64,000 bases of DNA from Mycobacterium paraseoulense (GCF_010731655.1 NZ_AP022619.1:3410001-3474000); one strand, 5' to 3'. Counted from the first letter of the stretch, positions 43,298 to 51,745 are shown. Made by a program: numbers and translations. The notes: generated by a model not told the origin, from the letters alone.

Positions 43298-43303
43298 TAC
43301 GCT
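43298..43303 (+). promoter_or_regulatory. -10 hexamer TACGCT of cspA
   Basis: TACGCT predicts a transcription start near 43310, one base before a leader hairpin, giving a 5' untranslated region of about 43 nt. Confidence 0.5.
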
Positions 43304-43310
43304 GATCGGG

Positions 43311-43326
43311 GATGCCCGTCGGCATC
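43311..43326 (+). promoter_or_regulatory. 5'-terminal leader hairpin of cspA
   Basis: GATGCC-CGTC-GGCATC: a perfect 6-bp stem with tetraloop at the predicted 5' end of the mRNA. It could protect the mRNA or respond to temperature; this is inferred from position only. Confidence 0.45.
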
Positions 43327-43352
43327 CGTTCAAAATGAGAGAAGTTGAAGGT

Positions 43353-43556
43353 ATGACACAGGGAACTGTGAAATGGTTTAACAGCGAAAAAGGCTTCGGT
43401 TTTATCGCTCCGGACGGCGGCGCAGCAGATGTGTTCGTCCACTACTCGGAAATCCAGGGCAACGGCTACAAGTCGCTCGAGGAGAACCAACGAGTGGAGT
43501 TCAGTGTCGAGCAGGGGACCAAGGGTCCGCAGGCAGTCGGAGTGACTGCCGTCTAA
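43353..43556 (+). CDS. cspA: cold-shock protein CspA family
   Basis: A 67-residue single-domain cold-shock protein. RNP1 is 'KGFGFI' (residues 13-18) and RNP2 is 'DVFVHY' (from residue 26). The start '[17 protein letters not shown]' is standard; an ATG six codons upstream (43335) overlaps the GAAGG ribosome site of the real start and was rejected. It binds single-stranded RNA/DNA and melts RNA structure. A hairpin leader lies before it and a strong terminator after it, so it is a monocistronic unit. Confidence 0.97.
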   Translation: MTQGTVKWFNSEKGFGFIAPDGGAADVFVHYSEIQGNGYKSLEENQRVEFSVEQGTKGPQAVGVTAV

Positions 43557-43572
43557 ATCGAGTTCTACCCTA

Positions 43573-43606
43573 TGTGGGCTGGTGGGAGGCTTCCCGCCAG
43601 CCCACA
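43573..43606 (+). terminator. strong hairpin terminator after cspA
   Basis: TGTGGGCTGG pairs perfectly with CCAGCCCACA; the inner GGG/CCC extends the stem to 14 bp with one T-G pair and a 6-nt loop. It starts 16 bp after the cspA stop. There is no long U tract, as is common for mycobacterial terminators. Confidence 0.8.
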
Positions 43607-44073
43607 GCACTTTGCGGGCCCCCGGCCCACTTCTGCGGTGAACACCTCGCGCCGGCCGCGCCGCGCAGCGAATCCGGAGGCGCGGTTTCTGGGGGCATAT
43701 CATCGCCAGCCGCACGGCGCGACGCGTTCTCCGACGCCGGCGTGTAGATTGGTGGGAGCAGTTCGCATTATTACTGCCCCTAGCCACTTTCTTGTGCAGA
43801 TGAGCGCATCTAGGAAATCGATCGCCTTCGCTCCAGGCACCCGTTTGGGCCGAAGCCAAACCAACTTGAGGATCCCGCTTCATGACATCATCCGACTTGT
43901 TCTCCCATCGCTCCGAGCCCGAGGTCGTCTCACCCGCCGCTTGCAATGGGGAACCGGTGCAACTTCCGACCTTCTCCGACCGGCCCAATAGCGATTCCGC
44001 CGCGACGAAGCGCTCGTAGCCGGGGCGCGACGCCGCGCTGCACCCGTGGGCCTCGCGGGGAGATCCCTATGGC
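43607..44073. other. intergenic region with AT-richer patch and a possible 45-codon gene
   Basis: 467 bp without a firm gene. At about 43745 TAGATT could be a -10 hexamer. It is followed by GGGAGCAGT and ACTGCCCC, which can pair around a loop of about ten bases. A 45-codon frame, ATG 43882 to TAG 44017-44019 ('MTSSDLFSHRSEPEVV'), has roughly 75% GC in third positions, lower than neighbouring genes. It may be a small gene, a remnant, or chance. Confidence 0.35.
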
Positions 44074-44403
44074 CTATTCGGTCGGCGGCGAAGCTGGGCC
44101 GGGCGGCGGCCCATCCGGCGGCGGCCCATCCGGCGGCGGCGGCCCATCCGGCGGCGGTGGAGGAACCGGCGATCGGTGCGTGCAGTCGGGCACGAAGATC
44201 AATACGCCCCCGACCATCGTCCAGCCAATGGCACACCCGGGCGGCAGCAAAGGACGGGTCTGCGGTCCCGCGACCAGCGCCGTCACCATCGCGGCCGCGA
44301 CAGCCGCAGGCGCAAGCCGGCCCAGTAATTTTGCGGCTGCCCGGCCCGGAGTTCGGCGGATGCCGGCTCGTCTCGCCGTTGATTCAGCCGTGGCATCGGG
44401 CAT
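44074..44403 (-). CDS. small Pro-rich exported protein, hypothetical
   Basis: 109 residues from ATG 44403. A basic N terminus ('RRAGIRRTPGRAAAKLLGR') and a hydrophobic segment ('LAPAAVAAAMVTALVAGP') form a signal or anchor. A short globular part follows with two Cys ('LPPGCAIGWTMVGGVLIFV', 'PDCTHR'), then a Pro/Asp/Gly tail ('PPPPPDGPPPPDG'). The Cys pair probably forms a disulfide outside the cell. The plus-strand frame over the same bases reads as a Gly/Ser-rich shadow. No function can be given. Confidence 0.55.
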   Translation of the reverse strand: MPDATAESTARRAGIRRTPGRAAAKLLGRLAPAAVAAAMVTALVAGPQTRPLLPPGCAIGWTMVGGVLIFVPDCTHRSPVPPPPPDGPPPPDGPPPDGPPPGPASPPTE

Positions 44404-44815
44404 ATAACTGTTCCGCTCTGCTGGGACGCTGATCCCCCAGTCTGAGATGGACCGCGGCCAGCCGCAACTCGAAGGCATCCGCAGCTCAACGTTCTACCGG
44501 CACTCGCGCCACCCGGCGCTCAAATCGGTCAACGGGGAACCGACACAGAAGTCAGCTCCGCGGCCAAATGCAAAACGGCCTAGGGGTTTTCGGTGAATGT
44601 CGAACTATCCGGCTCCTCGAAGTCACGTTCAACGCGGTCGTGGTCGACGGAGGCCTGTCCTACGAGCGACAGCTGAGCATCGACACGCCCGCTCCCGCCC
44701 GCTGTTGGGCGCCCGGTCAGCCGCATTGATGTCAGACGGGTCGATGCGCAAGACTGTCCACGGAATCGACGGAAGTGATCCCGTGAGCCGTGAGCGCGTC
44801 GTGAGTATCCGGATA
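44404..44815. other. intergenic region before the lytic transglycosylase gene
   Basis: About 410 bp with no convincing gene. An in-frame extension of the downstream gene to 44597 exists but encodes an Arg-rich, non-conserved stretch. GTG codons at 44783 and 44801 are alternative starts close to the chosen one. Confidence 0.45.
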
Positions 44816-45757
44816 ATGCGGCGCACCGCGCCGATGATGCTCGGCGCGGTCGTTTTCGCACTTGTCGGCTGCTCGGCGTCGACGGCGAAGCCCATCGCAG
44901 GGTCAGTTGCTTCGCAAGCATCGACTGCGGTCGCCACCCCGCTCGTGTCGAGAACGGTTGCCGAAGCACCGAATCCGCCCCTTGGCGCGCAGCCCCAACT
45001 GGCGGCAGATCCGGCGCAAGTGGCCGACGACCTCGTCGCCGACGAGCGGGCGTTGCGTGACCCGTCGACGACCGAGCCGGCTCTGGTGGCGGCGGCGCGC
45101 CGCGAGCAGGCCGCGTACCGGGCCATCGGGCGACACCCCGAATGGGATTCGATCACCGCGCCGCGCATCCCGCCCGAATTGGTCGACCTCTACGACCGCA
45201 ACCTCGATGCCCGTCGCCAGCTCCAGGCGATGACACCCGCGAAAGACACGCTGCCCGCGTGGCGGATCGAACCCCCGGTGCCCGCCGACGAGCTGATGAG
45301 CGACTACCACGCGGCCGAAGCGGAGACCGGTGTCGGCTGGAACTATCTGGCCGCGATCAACTTCGTCGAGACCCGCTTCGGCAGCATCAACGGCGTCAGT
45401 ACGGCCGGCGCGCAAGGACCCATGCAGTTCCTGCCGTCGACGTTCGCCACCTATGGACAGGGCGGCGAGATCACCTCACCCCGCGACAGCATCATGGCGG
45501 CGGCCCGCTTCCTCGCCGCCAACGGATTCGCCAACGACCCCGATCGCGCCGTCTACGGCTACAACCATGCGCACCAATACGTCCGGGCGGTCGACCAATA
45601 CGCCGCGCTGATCGCGGCCGATCCGGCGGTGTTCCCCACCTACTACCGGTGGGACGTCTATTACGTCACCACCGCGGGTGACGTCCTGCTCCCCATCGGT
45701 TACGCGGCGCCGGCCCCGATCCCCGTCGCGGACTACCTCGCCACCCACCCGCAGTAG
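44816..45757 (+). CDS. lytic transglycosylase lipoprotein (SLT domain)
   Basis: 313 residues from ATG 44816. The start gives a lipoprotein signal 'MLGAVVFALVGC' with lipobox LVGC and lipidated C19. A low-complexity Ala/Thr/Pro linker (20-100) precedes an SLT-type domain. The catalytic Glu is E185 in 'INFVETRFGSINGVSTAG', followed by 'GPMQFLPSTFATYG' and 'YGYNHAHQYVRAV' (the AYN-x-x motif). It cleaves peptidoglycan glycan strands to 1,6-anhydro-muropeptides at the outer face of the membrane. Convergent with the crotonase gene. Confidence 0.92.
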   Translation: MRRTAPMMLGAVVFALVGCSASTAKPIAGSVASQASTAVATPLVSRTVAEAPNPPLGAQPQLAADPAQVADDLVADERALRDPSTTEPALVAAARREQAAYRAIGRHPEWDSITAPRIPPELVDLYDRNLDARRQLQAMTPAKDTLPAWRIEPPVPADELMSDYHAAEAETGVGWNYLAAINFVETRFGSINGVSTAGAQGPMQFLPSTFATYGQGGEITSPRDSIMAAARFLAANGFANDPDRAVYGYNHAHQYVRAVDQYAALIAADPAVFPTYYRWDVYYVTTAGDVLLPIGYAAPAPIPVADYLATHPQ

Positions 45758-45816
45758 GGACCATGCGTACGGCCGAAACTTCGGCGCAGCAAGGGATTTC
45801 GTGCGCGTCTTACCGT

Positions 45817-46596
45817 CTACGGCCGCTGCGTCTTGCGCGCGAGGAACGCTCGCATGTGCTGTTGGGGTTCTCCGGTCAAGAACGCCAGACCGAACTGCTC
45901 GATACTGTCCTCGATCGCCCCGTGAACCGTCATGTCGAACCACTTGTTGAGCAGGCGCTTTTGTTGCCGGACCGCGTGCGGGCCGAATCCGGCGAGCTTC
46001 GACGCGAGGTCGGCGATGCGAGAATCGAGGGCGTCGGCGGCCACCACCTCATGCACCAAACCCCACGTGACGGCCGTGCCCGCGTCAATCGTCTCGCCCG
46101 TCAGCAGGAGCCAGGCCGCGTGCGATGCGCCGATCAGCGCGGGCATCAAGGCCGAATGGATCACCGAGGGGATTCCGACCGCCACTTCCGGCATGCCGAA
46201 TGTGGCGCCGGATTCGGCGATCCGCAGATCGCAGCACATCGCGACCTCGAGCCCGCCGCCGAGGCAGTACCCGGCCAGCCGGGCGATGACGGGGACGGGA
46301 CATTCGCGGATCGCCTCACACAGGCCCGCGAGCCGACGGATGAACGCCTCGGCGCTAAAACGGTCCAGGGTGACCATCTCGTTGATATCGGCGCCACCGA
46401 TGAACGCCGCTTCCCCCGCCCCGCGCAACACGACCACCCGGACGTCACCATCGTGACCGACGGCGCGGACCGCCTGTGTCAGTTCCGCTACGGCGCTCGT
46501 GCCGACGATGTTGAGCCGTTTCGAATTGGTCAGCTCGATGGTGAGTACGCCACCGTCGCGACCGACCCGGGTGAACCGCTTCTCCATCGCGTTCAT
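45817..46596 (-). CDS. enoyl-CoA hydratase/isomerase family protein
   Basis: A 259-residue crotonase-fold protein. The oxyanion-hole blocks are 'AFIGGADINEM' and 'AGYCLGGGLEVAMCCDLRI'. The helix 'ATFGMPEVAVGIPSV' carries the Glu of the first catalytic position (ending PEV). The second catalytic Glu of classical hydratases is not obvious, so the exact reaction is open. It follows a 79-residue hypothetical gene by 7 bp on the same strand, and the two probably form an operon. Confidence 0.92.
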   Translation of the reverse strand: MNAMEKRFTRVGRDGGVLTIELTNSKRLNIVGTSAVAELTQAVRAVGHDGDVRVVVLRGAGEAAFIGGADINEMVTLDRFSAEAFIRRLAGLCEAIRECPVPVIARLAGYCLGGGLEVAMCCDLRIAESGATFGMPEVAVGIPSVIHSALMPALIGASHAAWLLLTGETIDAGTAVTWGLVHEVVAADALDSRIADLASKLAGFGPHAVRQQKRLLNKWFDMTVHGAIEDSIEQFGLAFLTGEPQQHMRAFLARKTQRP

Positions 46597-46603
46597 CCGG
46601 CCT

Positions 46604-46843
46604 TCAGAGGTACTTCAGGGCGATGTCTTGCAGATGAGCGCGCATCTCTTGGCCGGTCGCCTTCTCCAGCTTGATCCCCAACTCGCCCGCGAGATTGACG
46701 AAGCCCATCAACAGCATGATTTCCCCGTCGGGCTCGTTGGTGACGTTTTCGACCAGGCGGCTCCACGCGAATTCATTGCCGCTGTCCGACGTCCAAGCCG
46801 TCATGACGTCGATGGCGCGGCGAACGTTTTCTCGCACATCCAT
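46604..46843 (-). CDS. small helical hypothetical protein
   Basis: 79 residues, all-helical by appearance ('VRRAIDVMTAWTSDSGNEFA', 'IMLLMGFVNLAGELGIKLEK', 'EMRAHLQDIALKYL'), acidic, without signal or membrane segment. It precedes the crotonase gene by 7 bp and is likely co-transcribed. It may be a partner or regulator of that enzyme. GGGA is the only ribosome-site-like sequence. Confidence 0.72.
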   Translation of the reverse strand: MDVRENVRRAIDVMTAWTSDSGNEFAWSRLVENVTNEPDGEIMLLMGFVNLAGELGIKLEKATGQEMRAHLQDIALKYL

Positions 46844-46951
46844 TCCCGGAGCCTGCCACGACGACCCGGCTGCCGCCCGCCAACGCGCGCACCGGCCGTA
46901 ACGGCTGCGCCCGTTGGCGGCTCGGTTCGGCGGCCTGCCCGGGCCGCAGCG

Positions 46952-47833
46952 TCAGTACAGCGGAACCCAGACCCCCATGTACCAGAAGCCCCATCCGCCG
47001 AACTGCCAGTTGAACACGGGGATGGCGGTGTAGGAGTCGTACTGGAACGGCCCGAAATCGACCTGGGCGACGGCGATGTCACGCTGGGGCCCGGACCACG
47101 GGCGGTTCCACCCGCCAGGAGGCGGCGGGCCGTCCCAGCCCCCTGGGGGCGGCGCACCCACCCAGTGTGGCGGCGGGTGGCCGGGAGCCGGGCCGTCGTT
47201 CCAGCCGTGGCCCCGCGGGGGCGGCGGCGGCGGCGCGCCGTGGTCCACCACGCTGAATCCGGCCCGCGCATCCCCGGGCCCGCCCACCTGGGCGTTCCCA
47301 CTCACGTAGGTCCCGCGCGGGACGTAGGGCTGGTGCGGGGGCTGGGTGCTCGGCGGGTTGAGTGCCTGCCTGCCCTGCTGCGGCGGCGGGGGGTTGTGTT
47401 CGCTCGCGGGCGCGTTGGATTGGCCGCCCGGCGGATTCTGCCCGTGATCGTTCGGCGGGTTGTTCGGCTGGTCGTTGGGGCCGCCCTGCGGCGGGTACTG
47501 CCCGTGCTCATTGGGCGCCGGAGTGTTCTGCCCACCCTGCGGTGGGTTGTTCTGCCCACCCTGCGGTGGGTTGTTCTGCCCATGTCCGCCCTGAGGCGGA
47601 TTGCTCTGCCCGCCCGGCGCGCCGCCGGGTCCGCTCTGCTGGCCGCCCGGTCCGCTCTGCTGGCCGCCGGCACCACCGGGATTGCCCCCGCCACCGCCAC
47701 CTCCGTGGCAGTTCGGGCACGGCGGCGGCGGGTCGAGCGGAGCGGCGAACGCCGAACCCGCGTTCAACGTGACCGCGGACATGCTCAGGCCAGCCGCGAC
47801 CGCCGCCGCGCTGACGATACGTTTCATAGACAT
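46952..47833 (-). CDS. exported Pro/Gly/Gln-rich repeat protein
   Basis: A 293-residue secreted protein. The signal peptide ('MKRIVSAAAVAAGLSMSAVT', cleavage after AFA) is followed by a CPNC motif and long low-complexity repeats, including NNPPQGGQ and QQSGPGG units. The C-terminal 50 residues are different: aromatic-rich and ordered-looking ('FQYDSYTAIPVFNWQFGGWG', 'FWYMGVWVPLY'). It could be a cell-wall protein with a C-terminal folded module. ATG 47833 is preceded by GAGGGG. It is one of three consecutive exported-protein genes. Confidence 0.82.
   Translation of the reverse strand: MSMKRIVSAAAVAAGLSMSAVTLNAGSAFAAPLDPPPPCPNCHGGGGGGGNPGGAGGQQSGPGGQQSGPGGAPGGQSNPPQGGHGQNNPPQGGQNNPPQGGQNTPAPNEHGQYPPQGGPNDQPNNPPNDHGQNPPGGQSNAPASEHNPPPPQQGRQALNPPSTQPPHQPYVPRGTYVSGNAQVGGPGDARAGFSVVDHGAPPPPPPRGHGWNDGPAPGHPPPHWVGAPPPGGWDGPPPPGGWNRPWSGPQRDIAVAQVDFGPFQYDSYTAIPVFNWQFGGWGFWYMGVWVPLY
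47525..47572. repeat. two exact 24-bp tandem repeats in the Pro/Gly-rich gene
   Basis: Two identical, adjacent 24-bp units (47525-47548 and 47549-47572) encode NNPPQGGQ twice. Two near-identical 21-bp units coding for QQSGPGG follow around 47634-47675. Such units are prone to slipped-strand length change. Confidence 0.75.
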
Positions 47834-47867
47834 AGCTGCGTCCCCTCTTGGGTGTAGGTCGCCCGCG

Positions 47868-48329
47868 CTACGGGCAGGTCACGTCCAACTCGAATGGCTT
47901 CGTCACCTGCTGCGGTTGCTGCGGGTTGCTCATGTCGAGCCCGGTCGCCGTGCCCTTGATCGCGTAGGTCTTGCCGTTCACCGCGGCTCCGGCGTTGCCG
48001 CCTTGATTGGGAGCGGCGTCGGAAAACCCGAGCGTGATGCCGTTGACGCTGCCGAGTCCGACCGAATGAACGATGGGCGGGTTGGCATTACTGACCACGG
48101 CGCCGACCCCGGCGGTCGGGTCACCGATGCCGATATTGGTGTTGTCACCCGCCGGCGTGCACGTCACCTGACCGCTCACGTTCTGCGCCTGTCCGTCGAC
48201 GATGACCTGCGGGCCGGCGGCGGACGGTGATGAACCCGATGAGGTGTTTGATTTGTTGTCCGAACAGCCGGCGCACGCCGCGGCCACTACGGCCACGCCC
48301 GCCACGCTGACGACGATCCCACGCTTCAC
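47868..48329 (-). CDS. LpqH-family (19-kDa antigen-like) lipoprotein
   Basis: 153 residues from GTG 48329, which is preceded by GGAGAGCA. The N terminus 'MKRGIVVSVAGVAVVAAACA' aligns with LpqH and leads to C22 as the lipidated Cys. An extra Cys (C19) sits at the -3 position where Leu is usual. The domain has the LpqH-family blocks 'VIVDGQAQNVSGQVTCTPAG' and 'FELDVTCP' with a Cys pair. These lipoproteins sit in the cell envelope and stimulate TLR2 in the known members. An extension to 48512 overlaps the protease gene and was rejected. Confidence 0.9.
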   Translation of the reverse strand: MKRGIVVSVAGVAVVAAACAGCSDNKSNTSSGSSPSAAGPQVIVDGQAQNVSGQVTCTPAGDNTNIGIGDPTAGVGAVVSNANPPIVHSVGLGSVNGITLGFSDAAPNQGGNAGAAVNGKTYAIKGTATGLDMSNPQQPQQVTKPFELDVTCP

Positions 48330-48487
48330 TACTGCTCTCCTTGGTGTCGCTGGTGTCGCATTACCTATCCCATTGGCCTCGTCAAGGCGGCGAGACCTCG
48401 CCGATACTGCGGCACGGACGCCCGCAATGCCGCGGGGCGGGATACCCGCTACCCGTGAAGGACAAACCCGTTGCACGGCGCCGCATG

Positions 48488-49135
48488 TCACGGCAAGACG
48501 CGCAACCCCCACCTGCCCAGCAGCGGGTCGACGAGCACGAAGTCGGTGGTGTTGTCGTCGCCGTCGGGTGACGACATCAACAAACCCACCGCGCTCGCGG
48601 TGCCGTCGGCGTTCTTCACGAAGCCAGGACTGCCGCTGTCCCCGTTGAGGCTGAACACGCTGGCGGTGACGACGCCGCCTTCTACGTGTTTGACGAACCC
48701 ACAGGTTTCGCCGGTGACCGCACCTATCTTGCAGAACGGCATGCCCTCCCGAATTTGGTCGCCGTTCAACACATCCCGGACCACATACCTGCCCCCGACA
48801 TCACCTACCGGGGCGCCGACGCTCGAATCGAGGTGGATGATCGCCGCGTCCCTCGCGTCGCCCTCCTGCTCGCTGGCGCTGATCCTCCCGAGCGGTACGT
48901 CGTTCCCGTACGTCCACAGCGAACCGTCGTGGGCGTCGCAGTGGCCGCTGGTCATCAGGTAATAGCTGCCATCATTGCCCTGGGCTGCGAAACCCGCTGT
49001 GCACGAGCTATTTTCACCCTCGACCTTCATGCCCGGCGTCACACCCGGGGCCGCCCACACGGGGTTCGCCAGCGTCGACGCGGCGACGACCACAGCACCG
49101 ACCAGGCCCAATCCTCGCAACCACCGCATGGCCAC
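48488..49135 (-). CDS. secreted trypsin-like serine protease (Rv1815-like)
   Basis: 215 residues with a signal peptide ('LGLVGAVVVAASTLANPVWA', cleaved before APG). The triad is His in 'MTSGHCDA', Asp in 'ARDAAIIHLD' and S167 in 'NGDSGSPGF'. Four Cys fit two disulfides ('SSCTAGF' to 'GHCDA', 'PFCKIG' to 'ETCGF'). It is close to a group of small exported mycobacterial S1 proteases. GTG 49135 or ATG 49129 could start it. First of the three exported-protein genes on this strand. Confidence 0.9.
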   Translation of the reverse strand: MAMRWLRGLGLVGAVVVAASTLANPVWAAPGVTPGMKVEGENSSCTAGFAAQGNDGSYYLMTSGHCDAHDGSLWTYGNDVPLGRISASEQEGDARDAAIIHLDSSVGAPVGDVGGRYVVRDVLNGDQIREGMPFCKIGAVTGETCGFVKHVEGGVVTASVFSLNGDSGSPGFVKNADGTASAVGLLMSSPDGDDNTTDFVLVDPLLGRWGLRVLP

Positions 49136-49303
49136 GCCACCTCTCTTGATGTATCGGGCAGCATGCTAACAGCGCGAGCGAGTTTCGGCCGCGTGGGCGT
49201 CGAGAAGGCGTCCGCCCGCCTCGAGCAACCGAATTGACGTGAGCGACAGAATATTTAGCGAAGACCCCGGCACACAGCAGCTTTCGCCTCAGCGTGGGAA
49301 TGA

Positions 49304-50176
49304 TCAGTCGCCGACATGCCGGGCAAGAAAACTCAGCACCGAATCGGCGAAGATGTCGTTGCGATCGCCGGCGACCATGTGCCCCGCACCTCGGACATCG
49401 GCGAACTCGACCTGGGGGAAGCGCGCCAGGAATTCGTCGGCGCGCTCCTGGCTGACGAGGTCGCTCATCTGGCCCCGAACCAACAGCATCGGCACGCCCC
49501 CGCACAGGATCGTGTCGACGGCCGCGTGCATGCGGTCGGGGTCCGTGACCTCGAAGGGGGGAAACGCTGCGGTTCCGCTGATGAACTGGGGATCCCAGTG
49601 CCAGTACCAGCGGTCGCCGCGGCGACGCAGATTCGTGGTCAGCCCGTCCAGGTCGGTAGGTCGCGGCCGGTGCGGGTTGTACTCGGCGATCGCGTCAGCG
49701 ACCTCGTCGAGTGTGGCGAACCCCGATTCCACCCGCTCGGACATGAACGCGTGTATCCGGTTCGCCCCGGACTGGTCCATGTTGGGCACGATGTCGACCA
49801 ACACGACCGCGCTGGCGATACCCGGCGAAAGCTCACCCGCGAGCAGCATCGAGGTGAACCCGCCCAACGAGGCGCCGACCAGCACCGGCTGCGGGGGGAG
49901 AGTGCCCAGGACTTCCTGGACGTCGCGGGCGAAGCTGACGACGCGGTAGTCGCCCTCGTCGGACCAATCGGATTCGCCGTGGCCCCGCAGATCGACCGTG
50001 ACGGCTTGCCAGCCACGCTGGGCGACGGCGGCGGCCGCCTTGCCCCACGAGCGGCGCGTCTGACCGCCACCGTGCAGGAACACCACGGCCCGCGCCTGAG
50101 GATCGCCCAGCCGGTCGGCGACGATGCGCACGCCACCGGGCCCCTGAATCGAAAACGGTTCAACTGCCATGGGCAC
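49304..50176 (-). CDS. alpha/beta-hydrolase fold protein
   Basis: 290 residues. The oxyanion region is 'FLHGGGQTRRSWGKAA', followed by 'TVDLRGHGESD'. The nucleophile elbow is 'LVGASLGGFTSML' (S103), with His in 'RGAGHMVAGD'. It resembles epoxide-hydrolase/peroxidase-type members, but the substrate is unknown. GTG 50176 is chosen: TAGTAT lies exactly 6 nt before it, predicting a leaderless mRNA. ATG 50170 is the alternative. Divergent from the amidase gene. Confidence 0.9.
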   Translation of the reverse strand: MPMAVEPFSIQGPGGVRIVADRLGDPQARAVVFLHGGGQTRRSWGKAAAAVAQRGWQAVTVDLRGHGESDWSDEGDYRVVSFARDVQEVLGTLPPQPVLVGASLGGFTSMLLAGELSPGIASAVVLVDIVPNMDQSGANRIHAFMSERVESGFATLDEVADAIAEYNPHRPRPTDLDGLTTNLRRRGDRWYWHWDPQFISGTAAFPPFEVTDPDRMHAAVDTILCGGVPMLLVRGQMSDLVSQERADEFLARFPQVEFADVRGAGHMVAGDRNDIFADSVLSFLARHVGD

Positions 50177-50182
50177 CAGCTG

Positions 50183-50188
50183 ATACTA
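50183..50188 (-). promoter_or_regulatory. -10 hexamer TAGTAT, leaderless promoter of the alpha/beta-hydrolase gene
   Basis: On the minus strand TAGTAT is followed by CAGCTG (6 nt) and GTG 50176. Confidence 0.55.
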
Positions 50189-50260
50189 AGCCGCTCCGGC
50201 GCCGACCCGGCGTCAGAGCGCCTCAAATACGATGCAGCGAAGCGTCCCGAGGAGAAACCG

Positions 50261-51745
50261 ATGCAGCTTGCCGAATACATGTCCTTGGATGCGACCGGGC
50301 TGGCCGAACTGGTCGAGCGCAAGCAGGTGACGCCGTCCGAACTTCTCGCATTGGCGCGGCAGCGAGCGGACGCAGTCAATCCGCGGCTGAACGCGATCGT
50401 CCGCAACCTCGGCGATGTGGCGGACAGGCAGGCCGCCGACCCCACCCTGTGCGGACCGTTTGCCGGTGTGCCCTTCGTGATCAAAGACCTTGCACAGGAG
50501 TATCGCGGTTTTCCGACATCGAGTGGCTCCCGGTCGCTGGCCAACGACGTGGCCGACCGGCACGCGCTGGTGACGCAACGGTTCTTGGACGCGGGACTGG
50601 TGATCTTCGCCATGACGAACACCCCCGAGTTCGGGGCGAAGGGCGTGACGGAATCGGATTACTGGGGGCCGGCGCGCAACCCGTGGAACACCGCGCACAC
50701 CCCCGGCGGCTCATCGGGTGGGTCCGGAGCGGCGGTCGCGGCCGGGATAGTCCCGGCAGCCGGGGCAAACGACGGCGGCGGATCGATCCGCATCCCGGCC
50801 GCGTGCAACGGACTCGTCGGCCTCAAGCTCAGCCGGGGGCTGTCGCCCTACGGCCCGCAGACCGGGGAGCCGATGTTCGGGATGGTGACCCAGGGCGTCG
50901 TGTCTCGCACCGTCCGCGACAGCGCAGCGCTCTGCGACGCGCTCATCGGGCGCGATACGCACGCTGCGTACGAAGTCGCCTTGCCCCGAGGCACTTTCGC
51001 CGACCACATCACGCGTCCTCCGGGCACGCTGCGGATCGGGTACTCGTGGTCTTCGGCGATCACCCCGCATCCCGACCGGGAGGCCGTCGCCGCGGTCGAA
51101 CGGGCGGTGGCGCTGCTGCACGATCTGGGGCACCGGGTCGAAGAGGTTCCGCCGCCGTACGACGACGCCGCCCTGGCGCGCGACTTTCTCACCATCTGGT
51201 TCGCCCAGCTCTACCAGCACGTCGCCGACGCCAGACAACGCACCGGCGCGGGCGACCGTGATTTCGAGGCCGACACCTTGGCGGTCAGCGAACTCGCCCG
51301 GTCCGCCGGCGTCCTGGCGCCGCTCATTGCGTTGGAGAACAGGAACATTCACATCCGATCGCTGGCGGCGTTCCACGAGACCTTCGATTGCTTGCTGACC
51401 CCCAGCCTGGCCACCCCGCCCTTGCGCGTAGGGGTTACGGCCACGCCGCGCCCCCTACAACAGGTGGCCCGCATCGCCAGCAAGCTGCGAGCGGGAAAAG
51501 TCATGGCGCTCAGCGGGATTCTCGACCAACTGGTTCAGGAGAGCCTGGGCTGGGTGCCCTACACGCAACTCGCCAACATCACTGGCCGCCCCGCGATCAG
51601 CGTGCCCGTCCACTGGACCGCCGCCGGTCTTCCCCTCGGAGTTCAATTCGTGGGACGGCTGGGCGCCGACGGTGACCTGCTCCAGCTGGCAGCCCAGCTC
51701 GAAGAAGCCGACCCGTGGGCCCACCGGTATCCGGCACCCGCGTGA
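50261..51745 (+). CDS. amidase (amidase-signature family)
   Basis: 494 residues from ATG 50261, preceded by GAGGAG. The Ser-cisSer-Lys triad is complete: Lys in 'PFVIKDLAQ', the cis-Ser in '[16 protein letters not shown]', and the nucleophile in '[19 protein letters not shown]'. It hydrolyses amides to acids and ammonia; the substrate range cannot be read from sequence. Starts further upstream run through the divergent hydrolase gene and were rejected. TACGAT at 50227-50232 is a possible -10. Its stop touches the stop of the convergent small gene. Confidence 0.94.
   Translation: MQLAEYMSLDATGLAELVERKQVTPSELLALARQRADAVNPRLNAIVRNLGDVADRQAADPTLCGPFAGVPFVIKDLAQEYRGFPTSSGSRSLANDVADRHALVTQRFLDAGLVIFAMTNTPEFGAKGVTESDYWGPARNPWNTAHTPGGSSGGSGAAVAAGIVPAAGANDGGGSIRIPAACNGLVGLKLSRGLSPYGPQTGEPMFGMVTQGVVSRTVRDSAALCDALIGRDTHAAYEVALPRGTFADHITRPPGTLRIGYSWSSAITPHPDREAVAAVERAVALLHDLGHRVEEVPPPYDDAALARDFLTIWFAQLYQHVADARQRTGAGDRDFEADTLAVSELARSAGVLAPLIALENRNIHIRSLAAFHETFDCLLTPSLATPPLRVGVTATPRPLQQVARIASKLRAGKVMALSGILDQLVQESLGWVPYTQLANITGRPAISVPVHWTAAGLPLGVQFVGRLGADGDLLQLAAQLEEADPWAHRYPAPA

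Noticed and set aside
43272..43991. Two large overlapping frames (139 and 238 codons) around cspA and its terminator
   Set aside because: They run through the cspA terminator hairpin and cspA itself; no ribosome site, no conserved pattern.
43946..44407. Gly/Ser-rich plus-strand frame opposite the small Pro-rich exported protein
   Set aside because: It is the complement of a Pro/Asp/Gly tail; the minus frame has a signal sequence and a Cys pair, so it was preferred.
45771..45785. GCCGAAACTTCGGC palindrome as terminator between the transglycosylase and crotonase genes
   Set aside because: The stem is only about 5 bp with a 4-5 nt loop and no U tract; too weak to call.
47500..47700. Repeat array resembling CRISPR
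   Set aside because: Units are 21-24 bp, directly adjacent without spacers and in frame with a Pro/Gly-rich protein; no cas genes anywhere in the window.
46952..47833. Pro/Gly-rich exported protein as a PE/PPE family member
   Set aside because: It has a Sec signal peptide and lacks the PE or PPE N-terminal domain and the YxxxD/E secretion motif context.
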